Source: Paramicrobacterium humi
Lineage (GTDB): Bacteria; Actinomycetota; Actinomycetes; Actinomycetales; Microbacteriaceae
DNA: 64,000 nt
Assembly (NCBI RefSeq): GCF_900105715.1
Contig: NZ_FNRY01000002.1
Span: forward strand, 240,056 to 304,055
Reading direction: 5' to 3'
In this document: positions 11,841 through 20,413 of the stretch, one piece after another
Layout: the number at the start of each line of letters is the position of its first letter
How positions within the stretch are numbered: position 1 is the stretch's first letter
Made by a program: the position numbers and the translations under genes
The notes under the pieces: generated by a model
Told to the model about the DNA's origin: nothing
The model's database searches: none
Seen by the model: only the letters and a program-made list of their open reading frames with translations

Positions 11841-12619
11841 CGACACTCACTCCCGAGATCACCCCCTCGCTCGTCGCCCGCATCAACCCGGTCGCGAAAC
11901 TGCTCGCCGCGCTCGTGATCAGCGTGACGCTCATGCTGTCGGTCGATCTCGTCTCCGCCTCTGTCGCCCTCGCGCTCACGCTTGTGCTCGTGTCGTGGAG
12001 CGGGCTCAGCGCGCGCCAGTTCTGGCTGCGCACCGCACCGGTGTGGATCGCGGCCCCGTTCGCCGCGATCACGACGGTGCTGTACGGCGAAGACAGCGGC
12101 GCGGTCTTGTGGGACGGCGGCATCGTGACGATAACGGAAGGCTCCGCGACGCTCGGGCTCGCGATCATGCTCCGGGTTCTCGCGATCGGTCTGCCCGGCG
12201 TCGTCCTCATGGCGACGACCGACCCGACAGACCTGGCCGACGGCCTGGCGCAAGTGCTTCGGCTGCCCGCGCGCTTTGTCCTCGGCGGGCTCGCCGGAAT
12301 GCGCATGATCGGCCTCTTCGTTGACGACTGGCGCGCGCTCGCACAGGCGCGGCGCGCACGCGGGGTCGCCGACAAGGCGCTGCTGCGTCGCTTCGGCTCG
12401 CAAGCGTTTGCACTGCTCGTTCTCGCGGTGCGACGCGGAAGCAAGCTCGCGACCGCGATGGAGGCGAAAGGCTTCGGCGCCTCGCGACGGCGCAGCTGGG
12501 CGCGCGAATCCCGGTTCGGGATGCCGGAGACGGTGCTCGTGCTCATCGGAGTGCTCATCGCCGCGGCCGCCGTTACCGCCGCGGTTCTCGCGGGAACGTG
12601 GAGTCTCGTCCTTGCCTGA
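11837..12619 (+). CDS. ykoC: ECF transporter T component (YkoC)
   Basis: Transmembrane coupling subunit of 260 residues that links the ATPase to the S component. Hydrophobic helices are visible near 18-50, 68-85, 100-135 and 235-258. The cytoplasmic coupling region carries two short Ala-Arg-Gly-type motifs, seen here as AQARRARGVAD (about 174-184) and TAMEAKGFGAS (about 206-216). It overlaps ykoD by 4 bases (ATGA) and is followed by an overlapping kinase gene, so the operon has at least four genes. Confidence 0.9.
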   Translation: MTTLTPEITPSLVARINPVAKLLAALVISVTLMLSVDLVSASVALALTLVLVSWSGLSARQFWLRTAPVWIAAPFAAITTVLYGEDSGAVLWDGGIVTITEGSATLGLAIMLRVLAIGLPGVVLMATTDPTDLADGLAQVLRLPARFVLGGLAGMRMIGLFVDDWRALAQARRARGVADKALLRRFGSQAFALLVLAVRRGSKLATAMEAKGFGASRRRSWARESRFGMPETVLVLIGVLIAAAAVTAAVLAGTWSLVLA

Positions 12620-13181
12620 GCAGCAGCGCGCCGAGAGCATGGCGGAGCACGCGGAGCGGATCCTCGCCGCCGTGCGAGCGCTGCCTCAGCGGCATCCGAT
12701 CGTGCTCATCGATGGCCCCTCCGGCGCGGGCAAGAGCACGACCGCCGACCTCCTCGTGCGCTCATGGTCCGGGCCGGCACCCGTTCTCGTGCGCATGGAC
12801 GACGTGTATCCGGGCTGGCACGGTCTTGCCCGGGCTGGCGAGCACATCGGAAAAGAGCTCCTCGATCGGCTCGCAGCAGGCAGACCGGGGCGGTGGCAGC
12901 GGCACGACTGGGAGAACGGCTCGGGCGCCGAGCGGCACATCGTGGCGCCGGGACGATCCGTCGTCATCGAAGGCTGCGGTGTGCTGACCCGCCACAACGC
13001 ACCGCTCGCGGACCTGCGGGTGTGGATCGACGGCGACCCCGCTCTGCGCCGCACGCGCGCGCTCGAACGCGACAAGGGCGGCTTCGACAACTACTGGGAG
13101 ATCTGGGAACACCAGATGGACGCGTTCATCGCCGAGCATGACCCGGCCGGGGCCGCCGATCTGCGATTGCGCAGCCGCTGA
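12612..13181 (+). CDS. P-loop kinase-like ATPase, fourth gene of the TPP-regulated operon
   Basis: Small nucleotide-binding protein (189 residues from TTG at 12612; 180 from ATG at 12639). It has a Walker A GPSGAGKST near residue 38 and an acidic RMDDVYPGWHGL motif like the substrate-binding region of uridine kinase-like proteins. VVIEGCGVLT looks like Walker B, and an Arg-rich lid (RRTRALERDKGG) follows. I prefer TTG because GGAG lies 8 bases upstream and it overlaps ykoC as operon genes here often do. The substrate is unknown. Its position behind a thiamine/HMP importer suggests phosphorylation of an imported precursor, but this is inference; it could instead be a general nucleoside-kinase-like protein. 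Confidence 0.72.
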   Translation: MPEQQRAESMAEHAERILAAVRALPQRHPIVLIDGPSGAGKSTTADLLVRSWSGPAPVLVRMDDVYPGWHGLARAGEHIGKELLDRLAAGRPGRWQRHDWENGSGAERHIVAPGRSVVIEGCGVLTRHNAPLADLRVWIDGDPALRRTRALERDKGGFDNYWEIWEHQMDAFIAEHDPAGAADLRLRSR

Positions 13182-13186
13182 GCGCG

Positions 13187-14422
13187 CTACGACGCCCCGG
13201 TCAGCATGTCGACGAAGCGGGGAATCAGCTCGACCGGGTGCGCGAGGCGCCAGAACACGTCGGGCGCGAGGATCGAGCTATCGAGCTTCACGGGAAGCTT
13301 CACGGCCTGTCCGCCGTCGGATGCCGTCAGGGTGCCGACCACGTCGCCCTGAGTCGCCGTCGAGAAGCTCTCGGCCGTGAGGGTCGTCGACGGTGTCGCG
13401 CTCACCCAGCGCACGCGCTCCTCGGAACTTCCGGCGACGGCGTCGGAGCTCTCGCCCCACGCCGTGCTCACGTGGCCGACCGTCGTTCCGGGTGCGACGA
13501 GCGGCCCCGCCGCGACCCCGCCGTCTGCGCTGTCGAGAAGCGCGGTCATGGCGGCGTCGAGGCTGTCCCAGTCCGGCATCCGCACCATCGAGCCGTAGAA
13601 CGTGTAGCTGTCCTCTCCGACGGGAATCGTCGCCGCGAACAGCAGGCACAGCCCCGCCTTGCTCGTGAAGCTCAGCGAGATTCCGGTCACGCCGCGATCG
13701 GTCATGTACGCCGTCGTGTTCACGACGCCGCGATCGGCGGCGATGCCCCGAACCGGCTGCTCGAGCACCGAGGGGATGACCGGGTTCGCCATGGCGAGCG
13801 CCGCAAGTCGGGACAGATCGGATGCCGTCGAGACGGAGTCCTCCGAGAGCCCCGTCGCGTCGGCCACGTGCGTGTCGCCGAGTCCGTGACCCTTCAGCCA
13901 CGCGTTCGCTGCCGTCGCGTAGTCGTCGACGGAGCCGAACGCCCATGCGGCGAGCGTGTCGGAATGATTGTTGCTCGAGCCGAGCAGCATCGCCTGCAGC
14001 ACGGCGCGCTCCGACCACGTGTCAGCCGTGTACACCGTGACGACGCGGGCGCCGCTGTCGCGGTAGTCGTTGAACATCAGGAAGTCCGCTGACGTGATCG
14101 GCACCGTCGCCCCGTCGCCCTCGGGCTCCATGGGCTTCTCATCGAGCACGACGAGCGCGGTGACGACCTTCGCAATGCCGGCCATCGGCAGCGCCTCGTC
14201 GTCGCCCGCGACGGCGAACGGCTCGTGCTTCGCGCTCTCGGTGATCGCCGAGGCGCCGGTCTCCGGCAGCGCGGGCGGGGAAGCCGATGCTGCCGGCGCG
14301 AGTTTCGTCGGAGTGACTGTCGCCTCCGGGAGAGGCGCGAGCAGCGTCGCAGGACCGTAGAGCCCGGCGCCCAGAATGACCGCCGTTCCCGCGACGATGC
14401 CGATCACGCGTCCGACGCCCAT
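13187..14422 (-). CDS. DacA-like penicillin-binding-protein homologue, probably catalytically inactive
   Basis: A 411-residue protein with an N-terminal membrane anchor (about residues 5-24), a Pro/Ala-rich linker, and the fold pattern of D-alanyl-D-alanine carboxypeptidases (peptidase family S11). The catalytic motifs are altered. The SxxK motif reads G-I-A-K (Gly82-Lys85, in PMAGIAKVVTAL), so the nucleophilic serine is missing. SxN is kept (about Ser149/Ser150-Asn151). KTG reads KAG (about 255-257). The codon at the serine position is a clear GGC. It therefore probably binds but does not cleave cell-wall peptides, or acts as a scaffold. The ATG start has GGGAGG 5 bases upstream. Convergent with the kinase-like gene, 5 bases apart. 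Confidence 0.82.
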   Translation of the reverse strand: MGVGRVIGIVAGTAVILGAGLYGPATLLAPLPEATVTPTKLAPAASASPPALPETGASAITESAKHEPFAVAGDDEALPMAGIAKVVTALVVLDEKPMEPEGDGATVPITSADFLMFNDYRDSGARVVTVYTADTWSERAVLQAMLLGSSNNHSDTLAAWAFGSVDDYATAANAWLKGHGLGDTHVADATGLSEDSVSTASDLSRLAALAMANPVIPSVLEQPVRGIAADRGVVNTTAYMTDRGVTGISLSFTSKAGLCLLFAATIPVGEDSYTFYGSMVRMPDWDSLDAAMTALLDSADGGVAAGPLVAPGTTVGHVSTAWGESSDAVAGSSEERVRWVSATPSTTLTAESFSTATQGDVVGTLTASDGGQAVKLPVKLDSSILAPDVFWRLAHPVELIPRFVDMLTGAS

Positions 14423-14477
14423 GACTGCCTCCCGTGTTGCCCTGCAGTGAGGTTAACCCGGATGCCGGCGGCCGGGC

Positions 14478-14828
14478 TCACGCCCAGCCGAGGCGGTGCA
14501 ACTCCGCGTCATCGATTCCGTAGAAGTGCGCGATCTCGTGCACGAGCGTGATGTGGATCTGCTCCCGCAGCTCCTCCTCGTCGTCGACGATCGCCAGCAG
14601 CGGCAGGCGGTAGATGCTGATGGTGTCGGGCAGCTCGCCGAACCCGTACTGGCCGCGTTCGGTCAGCGCGACGCCGTGGTACAGGCCCAGCAGGTCCATC
14701 GAGCCGTCCTCGGGCGTGTCCTCGACGAAGATCGCCACGTTGTCGAGCCCCGCGAGCATGTCGTCGGGCAGGCTGTCGAACTCGTCGCTGACCAGATCGT
14801 CGAACGCGTCGGCATCCATCTCGAACAT
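14478..14828 (-). CDS. Minimal zincin-like metallopeptidase
   Basis: 116 residues, very acidic in the N-terminal half. Near the C-terminus it has the zincin motif HEIAHFYGI followed by an Asp (IDDAEL), as in the small metallopeptidase family with an extended HExxHxxGxxD motif. No signal peptide, so it is cytoplasmic. The ATG at 14828 is preceded by GGGAGG. Substrates of these small proteins are unknown. It is transcribed divergently from orn. Confidence 0.8.
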   Translation of the reverse strand: MFEMDADAFDDLVSDEFDSLPDDMLAGLDNVAIFVEDTPEDGSMDLLGLYHGVALTERGQYGFGELPDTISIYRLPLLAIVDDEEELREQIHITLVHEIAHFYGIDDAELHRLGWA

Positions 14829-14891
14829 GCGGCCTCCCGCCTCAAGCCTAGGCGAGGCGCACGCGTGGATCGGCACGTCGCACGCCGCGGA

Positions 14892-14897
14892 TACGAT
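14892..14897 (+). promoter_or_regulatory. -10 element, leaderless start of orn
   Basis: TACGAT ends exactly 6 bases before the orn ATG; no ribosome-binding site lies between. Confidence 0.55.
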
Positions 14898-14903
14898 GGG
14901 ACC

Positions 14904-15524
14904 ATGAGCAACGTAAGCGACCGTCTGGTCTGGATCGACTGTGAGATGACCGGGCTCGACCTCTCGGTCGACGAACTCGTGGAGGTCGCTGTCGTCATCA
15001 CCGACTTCGATCTCAACCTCGTCGACGACGGCTTCAGCATCGTTATCAAGCCCAGCGACGCCGCCATGCAGAACATGGGCGAGTTCGTCACGAACATGCA
15101 CAAGAGCTCCGGGCTGCTCGACGAGATCCCGAACGGCGTGAGCCTCGCCGACGCCGAGAAGCACGTGCTCGACTACGTTCTCTCGCACGTGCCCGAACAG
15201 AAGAAGGCGCCGCTCGCCGGCAACACGATCGGCACCGACCGTGCGTTCCTCGCGCGATACATGCCGAACCTCGACGGGCACCTGCACTACCGCAACGTCG
15301 ACGTGTCCTCGATCAAAGAGCTCTCCCGCCGCTGGTACCCGCGCGTCTACTTCAACGCGCCCGCGAAAGACGGGGGCCACCGGGCGCTCGCCGACATCCT
15401 CGAGTCGATCCGCGAGCTGCAGTACTACCGTCAGGCGGTTTTCGTTCCGCAGCCCGGGCCGACGTCCGACGAGGCGAAGGCGATCGCGACCTCGCTCGTG
15501 TCACAAAGCACCTCTGACGTGTAA
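14904..15524 (+). CDS. orn: Oligoribonuclease
   Basis: A 206-residue DnaQ-fold 3'-5' exoribonuclease that degrades 2-5 nt RNAs and the cyclic-di-GMP breakdown product pGpG. Exo I motif [10 protein letters not shown] (residues 10-19) holds the DxE metal ligands. Exo II is [16 protein letters not shown] (about 106-121). The final His-Asp pair lies in [13 protein letters not shown] (about 158). Length is typical, with a short extended C-terminus. The next feature downstream is tRNA-His, 51 bases on. Confidence 0.96.
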   Translation: MSNVSDRLVWIDCEMTGLDLSVDELVEVAVVITDFDLNLVDDGFSIVIKPSDAAMQNMGEFVTNMHKSSGLLDEIPNGVSLADAEKHVLDYVLSHVPEQKKAPLAGNTIGTDRAFLARYMPNLDGHLHYRNVDVSSIKELSRRWYPRVYFNAPAKDGGHRALADILESIRELQYYRQAVFVPQPGPTSDEAKAIATSLVSQSTSDV

Positions 15525-15575
15525 TACAATCGAAAAGTTGCTGTTGTTCGCCACCGTGCGAATGACCGCCGCATG

Positions 15576-15648
15576 GTGGGTATAGCTCAGTTGGTAGAGC
15601 GCCTGGTTGTGGTCCAGGAGGTCGCGGGTTCAAGCCCCGTTACTCACC
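15576..15648 (+). tRNA. tRNA-His (anticodon GTG)
   Basis: The acceptor stem GTGGGTA pairs with TACTCAC with one G-U pair. The D-arm contains AGCTCAGTTGGTAGAGC; the anticodon stem CCTGG/CCAGG encloses TTGTGGT. The T-arm contains GGTTCAA. Base 15575 is G and the discriminator is C, so the extra G(-1) of histidine tRNAs is encoded. CCA is not fully encoded. A terminator hairpin follows at once. Confidence 0.96.
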
Positions 15649-15654
15649 CCGGGT

Positions 15655-15690
15655 CCGGCCCCAGCATTTCAACGCTGGGCCGGTTTGCTT
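15655..15690 (+). terminator. Intrinsic terminator of tRNA-His
   Basis: CCGGCCCAGC (with one extra C) pairs with GCTGGGCCGG across a short ATTTCAAC-type loop, followed by TTTGCTTTC. It begins 7 bases after the tRNA. Confidence 0.75.
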
Positions 15691-15991
15691 TCGCGTTTGC
15701 TCTGGTCGGAGGCCGTTTCGGGGTGCGATGGGGATGGTGATTCCGACGCTGCGTTCTGACGTGCCAGTGATCGGCTCACTGTCCTATGCGCGACGCCGAG
15801 CTTGTGGGCAATCTCTCTGACAGTTGCTCCGTCGCCATAGCGGCGCCAGCTGCCCCGCAAGTCCTCGTCGACTAAAACACGAAGTCGGGCGCGAGTGTCT
15901 ACGCGAGCGGCGATGAGTCGCGTCAGACGATCTGGACGTGGAGCCCCTGCTTCTTGGCGATCTGTACGTGAGTCAGACCGTCTGCGTAGTC
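15669..15991 (-). pseudogene. Remnant of a protein with two helix-turn-helix motifs
   Basis: Two adjacent reading frames join into one recognisable protein tail. The upstream frame gives YADGLTHVQIAKKQGLHVQIV and then TGA (15923-15925). One frame over, the sequence goes on as RLIAARVDTRARLRVLVDEDL and then GATVREIAHKLGVAHRTVSRS to a stop at 15669. Restoring it needs both the TGA read as CGA and one extra base near 15917-15922. Both halves are classic HTH motifs of the kind found in resolvase/transposase-type or mobile-element regulators. No start codon or N-terminal part is recognisable upstream. It lies directly behind tRNA-His and overlaps the complement of the tRNA terminator. Probably a decayed mobile-element gene; the original function is not known. 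Confidence 0.6.
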
Positions 15992-16118
15992 GTCACAACC
16001 GTTTGGGAACGTAGCCGGTGTGTCACTACCGGGTGAGGGAGCGGACGCTTGCCCTCCACGCGGTCTAGAGTCGAGCGGTGAGGGACGTCGTCGTCCCGTC
16101 CGCGAAGTAGGAGGCACT

Positions 16119-16781
16119 GTGCGACTTCTCCTGACGTCCGGCGGCATTACGAATCCGAGTATCCAGGCCGCGCTGGTCGGCTTGCTTGGCAAGCCGATAG
16201 CCGAGTCATCGGCCCTTTGCATTCCGACAGCCCAGTGGGGTCACCCGGCCTGCGGACCCGTGTCGGTACGCGGTTTCGTAAGCGGATTGCCTCCTTGGGG
16301 AGGAATGGCCTCACTGGGGTGGGCGTCGGTGGGAATGCTCGAGTTGTCGGCGCTGCCGACGATCGGCACCGAGCGTTGGGCGCCCTGGGTTCGCGATGCC
16401 GACGTTCTGCTGGTGGACGGCGGAGACGCGACGTACCTCTGCCACTGGATGCGGCAGTCGGGACTGGCCGACATGCTGCCTTCGCTGACTGACACCGTCT
16501 GGGTCGGCGTGAGTGCCGGCAGTATGGTGATGACTCCGCGAATCGGCGCCGATTTCGTAGAATGGCCGTCGGCGCCAGATGACCGGACTCTCGGTCTGGT
16601 GGACTTCTCGATCTTCCCGCACCTCGACGTCTTCCCGAGCAACACGCTCGCCTCGGCGCGGCGCTGGGGCGAGAAGATCGACGGGCCAGCGTACGCCATC
16701 GACGATCAGACGGCGATCTGCGTGAGAGAGGGCGAGGTGGAGGTCGTATCGGAGGGGCAATGGGTTCAGCTGCGGCCCTAG
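16119..16781 (+). CDS. Peptidase E-like protein (peptidase family S51)
   Basis: 220 residues with the glutamine-amidotransferase-like fold of peptidase E. The nucleophile elbow GVSAGSMVM lies near residue 129; VLLVDGGDATYL near 102 and FSIFPHLDVFP near 168 carry further conserved residues, including the likely catalytic His. Characterised members cleave Asp-X dipeptides; other relatives are cyanophycinases or cell-wall related, so specificity is uncertain. GTG start with AGGAGG 4 bases upstream. It lies alone between the HTH remnant and tRNA-Arg, and its base use is slightly less GC-rich than the flanking core genes, consistent with acquisition. Confidence 0.82.
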   Translation: MRLLLTSGGITNPSIQAALVGLLGKPIAESSALCIPTAQWGHPACGPVSVRGFVSGLPPWGGMASLGWASVGMLELSALPTIGTERWAPWVRDADVLLVDGGDATYLCHWMRQSGLADMLPSLTDTVWVGVSAGSMVMTPRIGADFVEWPSAPDDRTLGLVDFSIFPHLDVFPSNTLASARRWGEKIDGPAYAIDDQTAICVREGEVEVVSEGQWVQLRP

Positions 16782-16835
16782 AGAACCGACCGTCACGTGC
16801 CCAGAGCGGCTTCCGGCGCGATGATCGAACGAAAG

Positions 16836-16908
<73 letters not shown>

Positions 16909-17084
16909 AACTCGTCCAGAGTACTATGCCGGCGCCGGTGGCCCGCGAACGCCAGTAGCGATAGCGGTAAAGTCGAGACCAGAGCACTCCGGAGGCGGCA
17001 CGGCACTCGATCCGCCGTCGAAGCCGCATCCGCCGGAGCCCGAGCGAACACGCCGTCTTGCGCGGTGGGAAGTGAGAGCATTCC

Positions 17085-17879
17085 GTGAATCCTGAGCCGG
17101 ATGCGGCACGAGCGGCATACCCGACGGCCACATCCACCGAAGAGTTCGCCGCCAATATCGCGGCGGTGCGTGCCCGCATCGGCGCGGCCGCCACCCGATC
17201 CGGCCGAGATGCGGGAGAGGTGCGGCTGCTGCCCGTCAGCAAGACGGTTCCGGAGGAGCGATTGCGGCTCGCTGTCGCGGCCGGCGCCACGTTCCTCGGA
17301 GAGAACAAGGTGCAGGAGGCCCAGCGCAAGGCCGAGAGCCTCGCCGACATTCCGGATCTGAAGTGGGCGGTCATCGGGCACCTGCAGACGAACAAGGCGA
17401 AGTACGTCGCCCGCTTCGCCGCGGAGTTCCAGGCTCTGGACAGCATCCGCGTCGCTGAGGCGCTCCAGCGTCGTCTCGAGATCGAAGACCGCACGCTCGA
17501 CGTCTACGTGCAGGTGAACACGTCCGAAGAAGACAGCAAATTCGGTCTTCCGCCCGAGCAGACGGCTTCGTTCATCGCGCAGCTGCCCGCCTTCGACCGC
17601 GTCCGGGTGAAGGGGCTCATGACCCTCGCTGTCTTCAGCGATGATCTCGACCGGGTGCGGCACTGCTTTGTGCTGCTGCGCACGCTCAGGGACCAATTGC
17701 GGCAGGCTGCGCCCGACTCGGTCGATCTCACGGGGCTGTCGATGGGCATGTCGGGGGATTTCGAGACAGCCGTGGAGGAGGGCGCGACGACAGTTCGCGT
17801 CGGGCAGGCCATCTTCGGATCACGCGCACTTCCAGACAGCTACTACTGGCCGGGCGGCACAGGGTCGGCGGCCGAGTGA
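17085..17879 (+). CDS. YggS/PLPBP-family pyridoxal phosphate homeostasis protein
   Basis: 264-residue PLP-binding protein of the alanine-racemase N-terminal fold. It has no known enzyme activity but helps control PLP and amino-acid pools. The PLP lysine lies in LLPVSKTVP (about residue 53). LGENKVQEAQRK, WAVIGHLQTNKAKY and the phosphate-binding GLSMGMSGDFETAVEEGATTVRVG near the C-terminus are family hallmarks. GTG start. In most actinobacteria this gene lies between ftsZ and sepF; here it is paired with a pyridoxal kinase, which it overlaps by 4 bases (GTGA), so the two are translationally coupled. Confidence 0.93.
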   Translation: MNPEPDAARAAYPTATSTEEFAANIAAVRARIGAAATRSGRDAGEVRLLPVSKTVPEERLRLAVAAGATFLGENKVQEAQRKAESLADIPDLKWAVIGHLQTNKAKYVARFAAEFQALDSIRVAEALQRRLEIEDRTLDVYVQVNTSEEDSKFGLPPEQTASFIAQLPAFDRVRVKGLMTLAVFSDDLDRVRHCFVLLRTLRDQLRQAAPDSVDLTGLSMGMSGDFETAVEEGATTVRVGQAIFGSRALPDSYYWPGGTGSAAE

Positions 17880-18691
17880 ACAACGAGGTCAGCGTTCGCA
17901 CGAGCGGCTGGGAGATGGACAGTCGGCCCGTCGACATCGTCGTGATCAGTTCCCAGCTCGCCTACGGCGCCGTGGGAAACACAGCGTCGGCACGCGTCCT
18001 CACGGAAGCCGGCTACCGCTGTGTGCAGGTTCCGACCGTCATTCTCAGTGCGCTTCCGCATTACCCGGGGGTGCACGGCGGCCCGCTTCCCGACGACTGG
18101 TTCGCGGGGATTCTCGATGACCTGATCGGTCTCGGAGCTCTCGCTGAAGTCCGCTACGTCCTCGTCGGATTCCTCGCCCATTCCGGGCAGGCGGCCGTGA
18201 TCGCCGAATGGTTCGCGGCACTGCGTACGAAGGTCCCCGGAGTGCGGCTCGTCGTCGACCCGGCGATGGGGGATGACGACGTCGGGCTCTACACCGACCC
18301 GGCGGTCGCGGCATCCTATGCCCGTCATCTGGTGCCGCTCGCTACGGGACTCACACCGAATCGCTTCGAACTCGCGATGCTGAGCGGCCGTGAACTCGTC
18401 GCCGCAGACGACGTCGCGGCGGCGGCGGCAGCTCTGCGTCCGGACGGCGGTTGGCTCATCGTCACGAGCGCCGACCCGACCGGCACCGCGGTGATCAGCA
18501 ATCTCGTCGCAACCGAGGAGGGCACCCGAACGGTGCGCAACGAGCGACTGCGCACCGGCGCGAAGGGCGCCGGTGACATCTACGCCGCGACCGTGGTCGC
18601 GCGACTCCTCGCGGGAGCTGACATCTCAGTCGCCGCGGACGATGCCGGTCGCGCCGTCGCCGACACGATCCGCGAAGCGCCTCGCGTGTGA
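17876..18691 (+). CDS. pdxY: Pyridoxal kinase (PdxY/PdxK type)
   Basis: 271-residue ribokinase-fold enzyme phosphorylating pyridoxal in the PLP salvage pathway. It begins with a strand like that of PdxY (VDIVVISSQLAYGAVGNTAS) that shapes the pyridoxal site. VVDPAMGDDDVGLYTD is the metal/ATP region. The anion-hole motif GAKGAGDIYAA near 240 stands where most members have GTGD, a mild deviation with the catalytic Asp kept. GTG start overlapping the upstream gene; an ATG 13 codons later is an alternative. The partner upstream is the PLP-homeostasis protein, so this is a vitamin B6 pair. Confidence 0.88.
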   Translation: MNNEVSVRTSGWEMDSRPVDIVVISSQLAYGAVGNTASARVLTEAGYRCVQVPTVILSALPHYPGVHGGPLPDDWFAGILDDLIGLGALAEVRYVLVGFLAHSGQAAVIAEWFAALRTKVPGVRLVVDPAMGDDDVGLYTDPAVAASYARHLVPLATGLTPNRFELAMLSGRELVAADDVAAAAAALRPDGGWLIVTSADPTGTAVISNLVATEEGTRTVRNERLRTGAKGAGDIYAATVVARLLAGADISVAADDAGRAVADTIREAPRV

Positions 18692-18695
18692 CGAG

Positions 18696-19937
18696 TCAGT
18701 TCTGCGGATCGAGCACCACGTGTGAACGGTTATTCGTGAGGTAGTTCTGCGTCCACGACACGACCGCGCCGACCTTCTGACGAGTGCCGGAGAGCAGCGC
18801 GACGTGAACGAGAAGCCACGCCATGTACGCGAAGAATCCCTTCATGCGGATGCGCCGGCGGCCGATCTCGGCGACGGCCGCGCCGCGACCGATCATCGCC
18901 ATGTAGCCCTTGTCCACATAGCCGAACGGTGTGCGCGGCAGCCCCTGGAGGTCCGCGATGATGTTCTTCGCAGCCCATTTTCCGGACTGCTGCGCCACCG
19001 ACCCGAGTTGCGGCAGATGATCGCCGCGCGCATCCACGATGTTTGCCGAATCGCCGAGCACGTAGACGCCGTCGATATCCGGTGCGGTGAGCTCCGGGGT
19101 GACGTCCACGCGCCCGCCGCGGCCCGTGGTGAGACCCGAGTCCGTGATGACCTGCCCCGCCTTGAGGCCGCCCGCCCACACGACGATCTGGCCGGGGATC
19201 TGCGAGTCGTCCGCGAGCGTGACACCGTCATCGCGGACTTCCGAGACTCCCGTGCCGAGGTGCAGCCGCACGCCAATGGCCTTCAGCCGCTCGGCCGTGT
19301 AGGCCTGCGACTGCTCGGAGAACGGAGCGAGCACCTTGGGAATCATGTCGACGAGATGAACCGTGCAGCGTCGGGCGAACTCGGGGGAGTAGTAGCCGGG
19401 ATACACGTAGCGGATGTTCTCCGCGATCGCTCCGGCGGTCTCGACGCCCGTCGGCCCGCCACCGATGACGAGGACGTCGACCGCTGAATCCGGCTCGGGG
19501 GCCGCGGCGTTCATCTCTTCGTCGATCTTCGTGCCGAGCCGGATCGCGTCGGCCACCGAGTACAGCGGGAACGCCTGCTCTTCGGCACCTGTCGTGTTGA
19601 AGAAGTTGGGAACTGCTCCGGCGGCGATCACGAGGATCCTCGCGGAGAGGGATCGGCCCGAATCGGTGACCACGCTGCGCGCTTTCGCGTCGATCGAGGT
19701 CACAGTCTCGTGCAGCACCTTGACGCTCTTGTACCGGCGGAAGATCGACCGGATCGGGCGAGCGACCTCGGAGACGCCGATCTGCGAACTGGCCACCTGG
19801 TACAGCAGCGGCTGGAACTGATGGTAGGTGTTCTTGTCGATGAGGAGGACGTCGATGCCTTTGCGTCCCAGCTCTCGAGCGGTGCTGATTCCAGCGAAAC
19901 CGCCTCCGACGATGATGACTTGATAGCTGTCCTTCAT
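18696..19937 (-). CDS. ndh: Type II NADH dehydrogenase / NAD(P)-FAD oxidoreductase
   Basis: 413 residues. The FAD-binding Rossmann motif is at the N-terminus (VIIVGGGFAGISTARELG), and a second nucleotide-binding motif follows near 155 (VLVIGGGPTGVETAGAIAE). VYVLGDSA near 285 is the FAD-contacting signature. Hydrophobic C-terminal helices (MAWLLVHVALLSG) suggest peripheral membrane attachment, as in NDH-2, which passes electrons from NADH to quinone without pumping protons. TATCGT ends 7 bases before the ATG, suggesting a leaderless transcript. Convergent with pdxY, 4 bases apart. Other members of this fold (sulfide:quinone reductases) are less likely. Confidence 0.88.
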   Translation of the reverse strand: MKDSYQVIIVGGGFAGISTARELGRKGIDVLLIDKNTYHQFQPLLYQVASSQIGVSEVARPIRSIFRRYKSVKVLHETVTSIDAKARSVVTDSGRSLSARILVIAAGAVPNFFNTTGAEEQAFPLYSVADAIRLGTKIDEEMNAAAPEPDSAVDVLVIGGGPTGVETAGAIAENIRYVYPGYYSPEFARRCTVHLVDMIPKVLAPFSEQSQAYTAERLKAIGVRLHLGTGVSEVRDDGVTLADDSQIPGQIVVWAGGLKAGQVITDSGLTTGRGGRVDVTPELTAPDIDGVYVLGDSANIVDARGDHLPQLGSVAQQSGKWAAKNIIADLQGLPRTPFGYVDKGYMAMIGRGAAVAEIGRRRIRMKGFFAYMAWLLVHVALLSGTRQKVGAVVSWTQNYLTNNRSHVVLDPQN

Positions 19938-20026
19938 CTAGGGCACGATACTCCGGAGCCGTCCCGAAAGGGAGGGCTTGCATCCGGCACTCAGGGGCAG
20001 GCATCGTCGCGTGCCCGCGCGTTCGA

Positions 20027-20404
20027 CTACGAGCGCCCTCGCAGCTGATCGATCTGCCGCCGCTCACGCTTGGTCGGTCGACCGGCGCCGCGGTCCCGCA
20101 TTATCGCTGCCGGTGCGGCGATGCGCTCGGGTCGCGGCGGTGTCCTGTCGATCAGGCAGTCGGCGGCAACAGTCGCCGATACGCGCTTCGAGATGAGCTT
20201 CGTCACCGTCACCACGCGGTCGAACCCGGTGATGCGAATCCGCACTTCGTCGCCGACGTGCACCTTCAGCGCCGGCTTCGCGCGTTCCCCGTTCACTCGA
20301 ACGTGCCCGCCGCGGCATGCCGTGGTCGCGGCAGAGCGGGTTTTCGCGAGACGCACCGCCCACAGCCAGCTGTCAACGCGCACGGCGCCCGTTTCGGCAT
20401 CCAT
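20027..20404 (-). CDS. S4-domain RNA-binding protein (Hsp15/HslR family)
   Basis: 125 residues with an S4 domain at about 8-60 (VDSWLWAVRLAKTRSAATTACRG and VRVNGERAKPALKVHVGDEV) and a basic tail. The family member in E. coli, Hsp15, binds free 50S subunits carrying a nascent chain and helps recycle them. It starts 9 bases after the SGNH hydrolase stop on the same strand, so the two may form an operon. Confidence 0.87.
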   Translation of the reverse strand: MDAETGAVRVDSWLWAVRLAKTRSAATTACRGGHVRVNGERAKPALKVHVGDEVRIRITGFDRVVTVTKLISKRVSATVAADCLIDRTPPRPERIAAPAAIMRDRGAGRPTKRERRQIDQLRGRS

Positions 20405-20413
20405 GCTTCGAGC

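Noticed and set aside
17876..18691. Pyridoxal kinase as inactive because of GAGD in place of GTGD
   Set aside because: The catalytic Asp and flanking Gly residues are kept; Ala for Thr is a mild change.
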